From positions 62,001 to 126,000 of the forward strand of contig NZ_UHHW01000002.1 in NCBI RefSeq assembly GCF_900460345.1: 64,000 nucleotides of DNA, written 5' to 3'. This stretch comes from Trueperella pyogenes. Lineage in GTDB: Bacteria; Actinomycetota; Actinomycetes; Actinomycetales; Actinomycetaceae. Below are positions 36,791-44,237 of this stretch, one piece after another. The first letter of the stretch is position 1; each line of letters opens with the position of its first letter. The notes below the pieces were generated by a model. It saw only the letters and a program-made list of their open reading frames with translations, was not told where the DNA came from and did no database searches. Both the position numbers and the translations under genes were made by a program.

Positions 36791-36951
36791 TGATCCTCCT
36801 GAAAGCTTTCCACATCCATCTTAAATGATGAGTGAACCTTATGTTTAGGAGGGCTGCAGTAGCCATCAAATTGGCAATGCCCACATCTGTAATATCACGG
36901 CACCGGGATGGCATACTATAATAGGCTCGGAAGCAAGAACGGAGAAAACTG

Positions 36952-37755
36952 GTGATCTTCGACCTCCCAGCAAGCAACGCTCAGCGTCCGGCTATCATCG
37001 TGCCCGTGGTGGGAACCACCCCACAGGTAGTCATCGACGAGGCGATCGCGTGCGAGAAGGCCGGCGCCGACGTCGTCGAATTCCGTCTCGACTTCCTGTT
37101 GGCCGCCCACCCTGGTATGGATGTCGCCGCCGTAGGGCGCGAGCTCCTGCGTGAGCTGTTCTCCAGCATATCGGTGCCGATCCTGCTGACAGTGCGGACG
37201 ATGGCACAAGGCGGCGAAGTGGACCTCACGCCGTTCCGCTACCGCGTCCTGCTCGCCACGCTTCTTGATGTTCTCATGCAGGAGGAATTTCCTGCCCAGC
37301 GCGTGGGGCTCGATTTGGAGTTCACCTCGGAGGCGACGCCGGATCTGGCCGCCCGCGCTGTCGAGCTTGGCTACACGCCCGTTGTCTCGCATCACGAGTG
37401 GGCCGAGACCCCCGACTGCGAGGTCATGTACGTCATGCTGGAGGACATGCTCGCCGTGCCAAACGCGGTTCCCAAGCTTGCGGTCATGGCATCGAACGAC
37501 GACGACACGGCGAGTCTCCTCAACGTCACCAAGCAGGTGGCCGCCGATTGCGGACGCAAGATCGTCACCATCGCCATGGGTCAGGCAGGTGTTCGCTCGC
37601 GGCTGGAAGGGTGGAAGTACGGTTCGGTGGCCACCTTCGCTACAGTCGGATCGCCTACAGCGCCAGGCCAGCCCGCTATCGAAGATCTGCTTGCCGTGTT
37701 CGGCGGCGAGCCAGGCCAGGCGGAATCCGCCAGCCAGGCCGAAGGCCTTAGCTAG
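36952..37755 (+). CDS. aroD: 3-dehydroquinate dehydratase, type I
   Basis: Shikimate-pathway enzyme converting 3-dehydroquinate to 3-dehydroshikimate through a Schiff base. 267 residues; GTG start at 36952 with ggagaa upstream. Seen: EFRLDFL at the N-terminus, the catalytic His in SHHEW (147/148) and the Schiff-base Lys175 in PKLAVMASND. Most actinobacteria use the type II enzyme (AroQ), so a type I enzyme is somewhat unusual here. A TATAAT at 36917-36922 could be its -10 box. Its end overlaps the convergent lipoprotein gene by four bases. Confidence 0.92.
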   Translation: MIFDLPASNAQRPAIIVPVVGTTPQVVIDEAIACEKAGADVVEFRLDFLLAAHPGMDVAAVGRELLRELFSSISVPILLTVRTMAQGGEVDLTPFRYRVLLATLLDVLMQEEFPAQRVGLDLEFTSEATPDLAARAVELGYTPVVSHHEWAETPDCEVMYVMLEDMLAVPNAVPKLAVMASNDDDTASLLNVTKQVAADCGRKIVTIAMGQAGVRSRLEGWKYGSVATFATVGSPTAPGQPAIEDLLAVFGGEPGQAESASQAEGLS

Positions 37756-38198
37756 TCCTTCTTCTGCGCAGCGCCCTCGACCTTCTCAACCTTGCCGTTG
37801 AGCTTGCCTTCGAGCGCCTTCAGAGCCGCCTCGTCGCCGGAGATGTACCAGTTATCGCCCACGAGCGCGGTGAAGGATTCGCCCGCGGCCTGAGCCTGGT
37901 GCATGCTCGCTGAGCGTGAGCCGCGGTTAGTGAAGACGCCGAGAAAGTCCTTGCCTGAGCACGTGCCCTGATTCCACTTGGTCTCTTTCCACGATTCGCA
38001 GGCGTAGCCGGCCTTAACAGCGGCGTCCTTGAGCTCAGCTACCGTATCGAAGTCGCCGTGGAGCTTTTTGGCGGAAGCCTCTTGAGAAACCTGCGTGGTG
38101 GCCTTCGCGGAGGCTGCGCTGGTGGCGTGGGAACCGGTCGCATCGGAGCAACCCACGAGGAAGAGTGCGACAGTGGCGCTAGCAAGGAGTTTCTTCAT
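37752..38198 (-). CDS. Small secreted lipoprotein, unknown function
   Basis: 148 residues from ATG 38198. A lipobox LVGC puts the lipidated Cys at 17, followed by an Ala/Ser/Thr-rich tether. The mature domain (about 50-148) has two cysteines about 18 residues apart (GYACESW and GTCSGKDF) likely to form a disulfide. A longer frame begins upstream but lacks a signal peptide at its start, so the internal ATG is right. I do not recognise a named family. Confidence 0.8.
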   Translation of the reverse strand: MKKLLASATVALFLVGCSDATGSHATSAASAKATTQVSQEASAKKLHGDFDTVAELKDAAVKAGYACESWKETKWNQGTCSGKDFLGVFTNRGSRSASMHQAQAAGESFTALVGDNWYISGDEAALKALEGKLNGKVEKVEGAAQKKD

Positions 38199-38356
38199 TC
38201 TTGTCCATTCTGACGGTGACATTGTGAGCGTACGCAACTCTACTCTTCCCGTGGCCGCTCGTGCGAGCCCGACGCCGTGCATCGCGCTCGGCGGATCCTG
38301 TCCACTGACGGCGCAATGCCTACCCTGCGGGGTGGGCGGAAATTAGACTGTGAAGC

Positions 38357-39331
38357 ATGACTCAACTCACAATGCCATACAACCGTCTCGGATCCGCGGG
38401 CCTGCAGGTCTCCCAGTTCAGCTTCGGCTCCTGGGTGACGTTCGGCGGTCAGGTAGATACGGGAATCGCTAAAGAACAGCTGCAAGCCGCTGCCGACGCC
38501 GGGGTGAACTTTTTCGACAACGCCGAGGTCTACGCCGGTGGCAAGTCCGAGCAGATCATGGGCGAAGCCATCCGTGAGCTCGGGTGGAAGCGCCACGAGT
38601 ACGTCATCTCCACTAAGTTCTTCTGGGGTATCAACGGCGATATGCCGAATATGGTTGACACCCTCAACCGCAAGTACCTCATGCAGGCAATAGACGGCTC
38701 GCTTGAGCGCCTCGGCCTTGACTTCGTGGATCTGGCCTACTGCCACCGCCCAGATCCGCACACCCCGATCGAGGAGACGGTCTATGCGATGAGCGATATC
38801 GTCGAGTCGGGCAAGGCGCTGTACTGGGGCACTTCTGAGTGGAGCGCAGATGAAATCCGGGCCGCGTGGGAGATTGCGGATAAGCGCAACCTGCGAAAGC
38901 CGGTCATGGAGCAGCCGCAGTACAACCTCCTCCACCGCGATCGGGTGGAAAAGGAATACGCCCGGCTCTATGAGGACATCGGCCTGGGGTTGACGACGTG
39001 GTCGCCGCTCGCTGGCGGTATTCTCACGGGCAAGTACGGCGACGGCGTCCCGCAAGGTTCGCGTGCCACGCTCAAGGGCCATGACTATCTTTTGCAGGCC
39101 GCAGAAGACAGCCGGGGCAAGGTGGGCCAGCTTGCGAAGATCGCCGGTGACCTGGGGGTGAGCACCGGTCAGCTGGCGTTGGGCTGGGTAGCTGCCAACC
39201 CGAACGTGTCTACCGTGATCCTGGGAGCCTCCTCCGTGGAACAGCTCCAGGAGAATCTCGGTGCGCTCAGCGCGCTCAAAGCTTTGGAAGACGCTGATCT
39301 CAAGGCCAAGATCGATGAGATCTTCGCCTAA
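38357..39331 (+). CDS. Aldo/keto reductase (AKR, Kv-beta/YghZ-like)
   Basis: NADPH-dependent carbonyl reductase, 324 residues, TIM-barrel. Seen: [14 protein letters not shown] (about 49-62), carrying the catalytic Tyr with its paired Asp, and a C-terminal [17 protein letters not shown] cofactor-phosphate region. The sequence is closest to the Kv-channel beta-subunit-like subgroup, which reduces methylglyoxal and other aldehydes. It probably detoxifies small carbonyls in the cytoplasm. A 16-bp perfect hairpin follows before hemH. Confidence 0.92.
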   Translation: MTQLTMPYNRLGSAGLQVSQFSFGSWVTFGGQVDTGIAKEQLQAAADAGVNFFDNAEVYAGGKSEQIMGEAIRELGWKRHEYVISTKFFWGINGDMPNMVDTLNRKYLMQAIDGSLERLGLDFVDLAYCHRPDPHTPIEETVYAMSDIVESGKALYWGTSEWSADEIRAAWEIADKRNLRKPVMEQPQYNLLHRDRVEKEYARLYEDIGLGLTTWSPLAGGILTGKYGDGVPQGSRATLKGHDYLLQAAEDSRGKVGQLAKIAGDLGVSTGQLALGWVAANPNVSTVILGASSVEQLQENLGALSALKALEDADLKAKIDEIFA

Positions 39332-39355
39332 ACATTTGCGACACTAGCCCTCAGC

Positions 39356-39399
39356 CGCATGGGATCTAACCGAACGTGAGTTAGGTTAGATCCCATGCG
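39356..39399 (+). promoter_or_regulatory. 16-bp perfect hairpin burying the ferrochelatase start codon
   Basis: Arms CGCATGGGATCTAACC (39356-39371) and its exact complement (39384-39399) around a 12-base loop. The ATG of hemH at 39395 sits inside the right arm. It could terminate the preceding gene, occlude the start codon, or be an operator; the right arm contains TTAGGTTAG, which matches half of a DtxR/IdeR box. Confidence 0.7.
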
Positions 39400-40366
39400 T
39401 GGTCTTCTCATCGTCAACCTCGGTTCGCCCGATTCGCCCAACCCCAGCGATGTGCGCACATTCCTGCGTGACTTCCTCTCCGATCCTGATGTCATTGACT
39501 TTCCGCGCGCGCTGTGGCTGCCGATCCTGCACGGTATCGTGCTGCGCACGCGCCCAGCGTCCTCCGGAGCGCTGTATGAGACGATCTGGACGCCCGAAGG
39601 CTCCCCGCTCGTCGTCCACACCCGCAGGCAGCGTGACCTGCTGGCGGCTGCACTGCCAGACTGGAGCGTCCGTTATGCGATGACGTATACCGCTCCCTCG
39701 ATTGCCAGCCAACTCGACGCCTTCGTGGCCGAGGGCGTCCGGGAGATCGCCGTCCTACCCTTGTACCCGCAGTGGGCGCCCTCAAATACCGGTTCGATAC
39801 TTGCGCAGGTAAACGCGTGGAAAGACGCCGCGAACGGGGTGCGCGTGGATGTACTCGGCCAGTGGCCAGCCGAGCAGCACTACGTGAACTGGTATGCGGA
39901 CCAGATCGCGCACGCGCTCGCGCAGCTGCCGGAGGCCAGCCAAACGCGCGTGATCCTGTCCTACCACGGCGTCCCGGACCGGCGTCGTCACCGCAGTGTC
40001 GAGTACGCCGCCCAGTGTGAGACGACGTCGTCGGCGATTATCCGGGCGCTTAGCGAGCGCGGGGTCAGCGCAGACGTGAGGACGACCTACCAGTCGAAAT
40101 TCGGGCCGGGCAAGTGGCTGCAACCGGCCACTATCGACACGATGTCAGCCCTGCCCGGCGACGGCGTCACGGCGGTTATCCTCGCCACTCCGGGTTTTCT
40201 CGCGGACTGCATCGAGACGATAGACGAGCTGGACGTGCTCAATCGGAAAGCCTTTGAAGCCGCAGGTGGGAAACGGTTTGTGCGGGTCGCTCCCATGAAT
40301 GACGATCCGGCTTTCGCCGACGTCGTCCGCCAACTTCTGGCCCAACGCGAAGCATCTCACACTTAA
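39395..40366 (+). CDS. hemH: Ferrochelatase (coproporphyrin type likely)
   Basis: Inserts iron into porphyrin; in actinobacteria the substrate is usually coproporphyrin III (CpfC). 323 residues. The N-terminus (GLLIVNLGSPDSP) is typical, the metal-binding His is in LSYHGVP, and the catalytic Glu region is CIETIDELD. No other heme genes are adjacent, so it is a lone pathway gene. The start codon lies within a strong hairpin, so translation may be conditional. The AUG is preferred because upstream sequence is non-coding. Confidence 0.92.
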   Translation: MRGLLIVNLGSPDSPNPSDVRTFLRDFLSDPDVIDFPRALWLPILHGIVLRTRPASSGALYETIWTPEGSPLVVHTRRQRDLLAAALPDWSVRYAMTYTAPSIASQLDAFVAEGVREIAVLPLYPQWAPSNTGSILAQVNAWKDAANGVRVDVLGQWPAEQHYVNWYADQIAHALAQLPEASQTRVILSYHGVPDRRRHRSVEYAAQCETTSSAIIRALSERGVSADVRTTYQSKFGPGKWLQPATIDTMSALPGDGVTAVILATPGFLADCIETIDELDVLNRKAFEAAGGKRFVRVAPMNDDPAFADVVRQLLAQREASHT

Positions 40367-40454
40367 GTACCAGACTCCTGCCTTGCCGATGGGGAAGTGT
40401 AGGGAATAATTGATCTGCTCGAACACGCCAATGGCACACACAGAGGGAGAGTCC

Positions 40455-41273
40455 ATGTCGACCGATAACAACCAGTCCGGGTCAGCGCCGCGCCGCGCGC
40501 GCTCAATCGCGCCCGAAGCGATTGCCCCGCTTCCGGATCGGATCCGCGCGTGGCTTGTCCATATCTTCACGATGTCCGGGATGGCTTTCGCTGCGCTGGC
40601 CATGCTGGCGCTCATCAATCAAGAGATCGCGTGGATGTGGCTGTGGCTCGGTATCGCGCTCATCGTCGACGGCGTGGACGGCTACTTCGCTAGGCGCTAC
40701 AAGGTCAAGGACGTGTTGCCGTGGTTCGACGGCGGGATCCTCGATATCGCGATCGACTACATCACGTGGACGTTCATTCCCGCGATTTTCATGTACACCC
40801 AGCTCGATCTGGGGCCGAAGCCGATCGCCGGTATTTTGACGGTGTTGGTGCTCACGTCGTCGACCCTGTGCTACGCGAACGAGAATTGGAAGTCCGTGGA
40901 TTACTATTTCTACGGTTTCCCTGCGGCGTGGAATATTGTGGCAGTGATCCTGTATGTTCTTCAGCCGGGCCGTTACGCGAACGTGTTCTGGGTGGTGCTG
41001 TTCATTTTGCTCACGATCGTGCCGTTCTATTGGACCCACCCGTTCAGAGTGAAGCGGTTTATGGCGTTAAACCTGGCCTCGATCACGGTGTGGATCGTGT
41101 CCACCGGCTGGCTCGTCGCCATTTTCCCGCATCAGCCGATGTGGCTCATGGCCGCTTTCTGGGTATCAGGCGGCTGGTTTATTTCCACTGGGCTTGTGCG
41201 TACGCTGACTGGGCCGGATCGGCCGACCCGCCGGCGAGGCCAGCAGCCACAGCATGATCGCGCCAATAGTTAA
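40455..41273 (+). CDS. CDP-alcohol phosphatidyltransferase, phosphatidylcholine-synthase-like
   Basis: Membrane enzyme of 272 residues with about eight helices. Start at ATG 40455, with gagggagag upstream. The signature runs DG-VDG-YFAR, then twelve residues, then G93-x3-D97-x3-D101. The 12-residue spacing between AR and G (not eight) is the hallmark of bacterial Pcs, which joins CDP-diacylglycerol and choline to make phosphatidylcholine in one step. Next to envelope-polymer transferases it may decorate or build zwitterionic membrane lipid. Choline as substrate is inferred from the motif. Confidence 0.85.
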   Translation: MSTDNNQSGSAPRRARSIAPEAIAPLPDRIRAWLVHIFTMSGMAFAALAMLALINQEIAWMWLWLGIALIVDGVDGYFARRYKVKDVLPWFDGGILDIAIDYITWTFIPAIFMYTQLDLGPKPIAGILTVLVLTSSTLCYANENWKSVDYYFYGFPAAWNIVAVILYVLQPGRYANVFWVVLFILLTIVPFYWTHPFRVKRFMALNLASITVWIVSTGWLVAIFPHQPMWLMAAFWVSGGWFISTGLVRTLTGPDRPTRRRGQQPQHDRANS

Positions 41274-42288
41274 ATCCTTCGTAGCACACCGCTCCTGCGA
41301 TCATTAAGACCACCACGGCGTTGACCCACCACGAGTAGTCCTGCCCGTGGGACCAGAAGTACGCGTATGGTGCAACGAAGGTGATGATGGTGACGGCAAG
41401 GCCGACGAAACGCACCCAGTATTTGTGTGCGGTGACAAACGCGACCAGTCCCCACGTGTAGGGAATAGCGGTGATGACGTCCATCGCCCACAGGAAAGCC
41501 ACGCTTCCGTGGAAATTCTCGACGAACGTGACGGGCAATGCGCGCAGCGTCGAGTAGACAAAAATGATGACGTACGCCCAAAATTTCGGGCTAAACAGCG
41601 AGCGGTATGCGCGGCTGGAGGGGATGACGGGGGTACCGATCTGACGCAGCGCCCGGTAATTTGCGGAACTGATCTTGGACGAATCCGTGCCGTTGAAGGC
41701 CATCGCTACGAATTTGCGCTGTTGGTCAGTCCCTGCGGTCCAGGTGCGCAGCCAGGCTGATGGGCTCATACCGACGATGACGTGCGGCTCGCGCGGATCG
41801 CCCATGTAGCGGCCTGCGATCTGGTCGGAAAGCTGGCCCTCGCTGAGCATCGGCAAGTCCGCGGGTAAGAAGTGTTCGCTGAGTTCATTGAGCAGGTAGT
41901 CGCCTACGGCGACACCTGCGTTAACGGCTTTGTTGGTGCCGAAGAATTCGCGTAGAGCTTCCACGTGCGTGACGGGCACGAGCCCCACGACCAAGTGTTG
42001 GCGACTGGTGACCAGGCCGCGGAGCTCGCTGGCCAGGCTCTCGGTGAGAGCCTGTGGAATGTCCGAAGGCGAAAACGAGTCAGCCGCGGCGAAGAAAGAA
42101 CCGAGCCGGAATGGGACAAGGCTGATGGTGACCGAGCGTGCCGAGAGGTTGCCGAGCCTGTCGATGCCCGAGACACGCTTGATCTGAACGGGGTGCATCG
42201 GTGCTTGCCGCAACAGGGGATAGCTGAGCGCCGAGTGCCGAGTAAGTAAGTGCGCATGGCCTTCAGCGCCGGTCAGTATCGCAGCCAT
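41179..42288 (-). CDS. Hypothetical protein with C-terminal membrane helices
   Basis: 369 residues from ATG 42288. The N-terminal two thirds (about 1-230) are soluble and unrecognised. The last third holds about five hydrophobic segments with many aromatic residues, ending in an Ala/Gly-rich tail. Its 3' end overlaps the convergent Pcs-like gene by 95 bases, an unusually long tail-to-tail overlap. It follows the two LTA-synthase-like genes on the same strand and may be co-transcribed, which suggests an envelope role. Function unknown. Confidence 0.6.
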   Translation of the reverse strand: MAAILTGAEGHAHLLTRHSALSYPLLRQAPMHPVQIKRVSGIDRLGNLSARSVTISLVPFRLGSFFAAADSFSPSDIPQALTESLASELRGLVTSRQHLVVGLVPVTHVEALREFFGTNKAVNAGVAVGDYLLNELSEHFLPADLPMLSEGQLSDQIAGRYMGDPREPHVIVGMSPSAWLRTWTAGTDQQRKFVAMAFNGTDSSKISSANYRALRQIGTPVIPSSRAYRSLFSPKFWAYVIIFVYSTLRALPVTFVENFHGSVAFLWAMDVITAIPYTWGLVAFVTAHKYWVRFVGLAVTIITFVAPYAYFWSHGQDYSWWVNAVVVLMIAGAVCYEGFNYWRDHAVAAGLAGGSADPAQSAYAQAQWK

Positions 42289-42304
42289 AGTTCGATCCTT
42301 ACTT

Positions 42305-44158
42305 CTATTCGTCGACGCCGGGTTTCTCAGCGACCGTCTCCCGGTGCTCGTCGTAGAACAATGAGCGCTTGCGGAATTCCTCATTGAGCAGGTCAGCTCC
42401 GTCTCTTTCGACCAGTGTAGGCATACCAGAAAAGAGGTTGGTCCCCAACCCCAAGCGGTCACCCTCGATGGCTGCCCCGATGGCCGACAGGATTGTTGGG
42501 TAGAAATCGAACGTTGCGTACTGGCGGTTTTGAGTGATCGACGTCGGCAGGTCGGTTCCCTGGACGGGATTCAAGATGGTGTTCACGATCGTGCGGTTGT
42601 AGCTCTTATCCCAGTCGGCAAAGAATTCACGATCCATAGACCGGTGGTCGCCGGTGATGACGATGGTGGTGTCTTTCGCCCACGGCTGGGCCAACATCCA
42701 CTCGACCAGTTTGACGGTCTGCGCTTGAGAGTAGTGGATGACGTTCTCGTACTGCTGGGGGAAGATCATCTCCGTGTTGGGCGAGACGAGGCCGCCGGGG
42801 AAGTGGGTGTCTGCGTTCTCAAGAATGAAGTAGAAAGGCTTGTCACCGCTCGCGCGCTTGGTCAGCACATCCTTGGCGTACTCGTAGAGCTTGTCGTCTT
42901 CCACACCCCACCACACGTAGTAATCCTCGGGGATGCGCCCCTCAGCCTTAAACGTCTGGATGTCGTGGACGGTGAAGTTGCCGTGGCGGCGATAGTAGTC
43001 ACCGAGGCCGGCCCATTGCGAATTCGAGCCGAGCATGAAGTCCGTGGCGTACCCGGCGTCGTGGAGATAATCGCCGGTGGTACGGAAGTTCGGGTAGGAC
43101 ATGAGGGTCCCGTTACCGTCGCCCGGCGCCAGCATCGGTACTCCGGCATTCATGGCCACCATGGCCGCCACCGAGTGGCCCATCGCAGTCAGCTGTTGTG
43201 GCCCGCCCATCTTGTCTGTGTGAGAGAAAGACACGCCCTTCTTGGTGAGCTCGGCCAGCTCGGGCATGATGTTGTAGTCCGTGTAGCCGCCGAGGTCTTT
43301 GGAGTAGAAAGAGTTCTCTATCGACTCCATGTAGATGTGGACGAGGTTGCGTTTCTTCTCCGGCAACGTGACGTTGGCATTCGTCGGCAACACGAAATTC
43401 TCGCCGATATACAGCGACGTCTCAAAGCGCCCCTTCCATATGTCCGTCAAAGGCAAGACCCGGAACGCATACGTGACAGATCCCGCAAGCGTCGCGAGCA
43501 TCGCCAACATCGCAAGCCCGCGTACGAAACGGAAGCGGGCCGACGTCGTGGGCTGGGCTGCGGGCAGGGTGCTATCGGATCTCTGAACGACGTCGGGGGT
43601 GTTCTGGCGCAAAACGATGTCAGAGCGGATCAGACCCATGCAGGCGCCCACAAGGGCTGCCCAGATCACGGGGGCGACCATGTGGTTGGTGAACTCTAAC
43701 GCGCGCTCTGGTGTGGTCTCGCCGTTGCCTTGGTAGAGGATGAAGAGGATCTCGTCGGCTGTGACTTCGTCTAGGGAATCCGTGATCTTTTTGGGGATGA
43801 AGAACAAGAAGGCGGCGAGGGCCGCTATCAGCGCGCCGAATAGCACCGGCAGGATTTGGTGCAGGCGCCACCGCGCAGGCTTGCGAGCCAAAATGTGCCG
43901 GTACGCAACGGACAAGGCCACCAGAATCGCGACCCCTGCGCCGAGCGCAAGCCCGGACAATAGCCACAGGTAAGGGGTGAATTCAGTGCCGTACACGAAC
44001 ACGCCCCCGTAGGCGTAGGTGGCCACAAAGAACGCGGCCGCGTTCACGATGATCCCTACGGCAAAGCCGCGTGCCAGGCTAGCCCCGTTTCGCCCAAAAA
44101 GCAGCACGGAGACCGCCATGAGGGCGATAACAGATAGTGCATGAATGAAGACAGCCAT
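42305..44158 (-). CDS. LTA-synthase/MdoB-like phosphoglycerol transferase (copy 2)
   Basis: Sulfatase-fold membrane enzyme that transfers phosphoglycerol or a related headgroup onto a polymer or glycolipid outside the membrane. About five N-terminal helices (1-230), then an extracellular alkaline-phosphatase-like domain: metal-site HIYMESIENSFYS, a QQLTAMGHS region in the position of the nucleophile Thr, and TGDHRSMDREFF carrying metal-binding Asp/His. Start at ATG 44158 (a TTG two codons earlier is less likely). It is a close paralogue of the gene immediately upstream (44238-46082). Confidence 0.85.
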   Translation of the reverse strand: MAVFIHALSVIALMAVSVLLFGRNGASLARGFAVGIIVNAAAFFVATYAYGGVFVYGTEFTPYLWLLSGLALGAGVAILVALSVAYRHILARKPARWRLHQILPVLFGALIAALAAFLFFIPKKITDSLDEVTADEILFILYQGNGETTPERALEFTNHMVAPVIWAALVGACMGLIRSDIVLRQNTPDVVQRSDSTLPAAQPTTSARFRFVRGLAMLAMLATLAGSVTYAFRVLPLTDIWKGRFETSLYIGENFVLPTNANVTLPEKKRNLVHIYMESIENSFYSKDLGGYTDYNIMPELAELTKKGVSFSHTDKMGGPQQLTAMGHSVAAMVAMNAGVPMLAPGDGNGTLMSYPNFRTTGDYLHDAGYATDFMLGSNSQWAGLGDYYRRHGNFTVHDIQTFKAEGRIPEDYYVWWGVEDDKLYEYAKDVLTKRASGDKPFYFILENADTHFPGGLVSPNTEMIFPQQYENVIHYSQAQTVKLVEWMLAQPWAKDTTIVITGDHRSMDREFFADWDKSYNRTIVNTILNPVQGTDLPTSITQNRQYATFDFYPTILSAIGAAIEGDRLGLGTNLFSGMPTLVERDGADLLNEEFRKRSLFYDEHRETVAEKPGVDE

Positions 44159-44237
44159 AACCAACCATTGTAAATAATCCGCTTGGATGCGAGATCATAC
44201 TACAGCGCTGATGGGGCTGGGATCACGTGACGCAACC

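Noticed and set aside
42530..43699. 389-codon plus-strand open frame
   Set aside because: Antisense shadow of the LTA-synthase-like gene; similar shadow frames occur opposite its paralogue.
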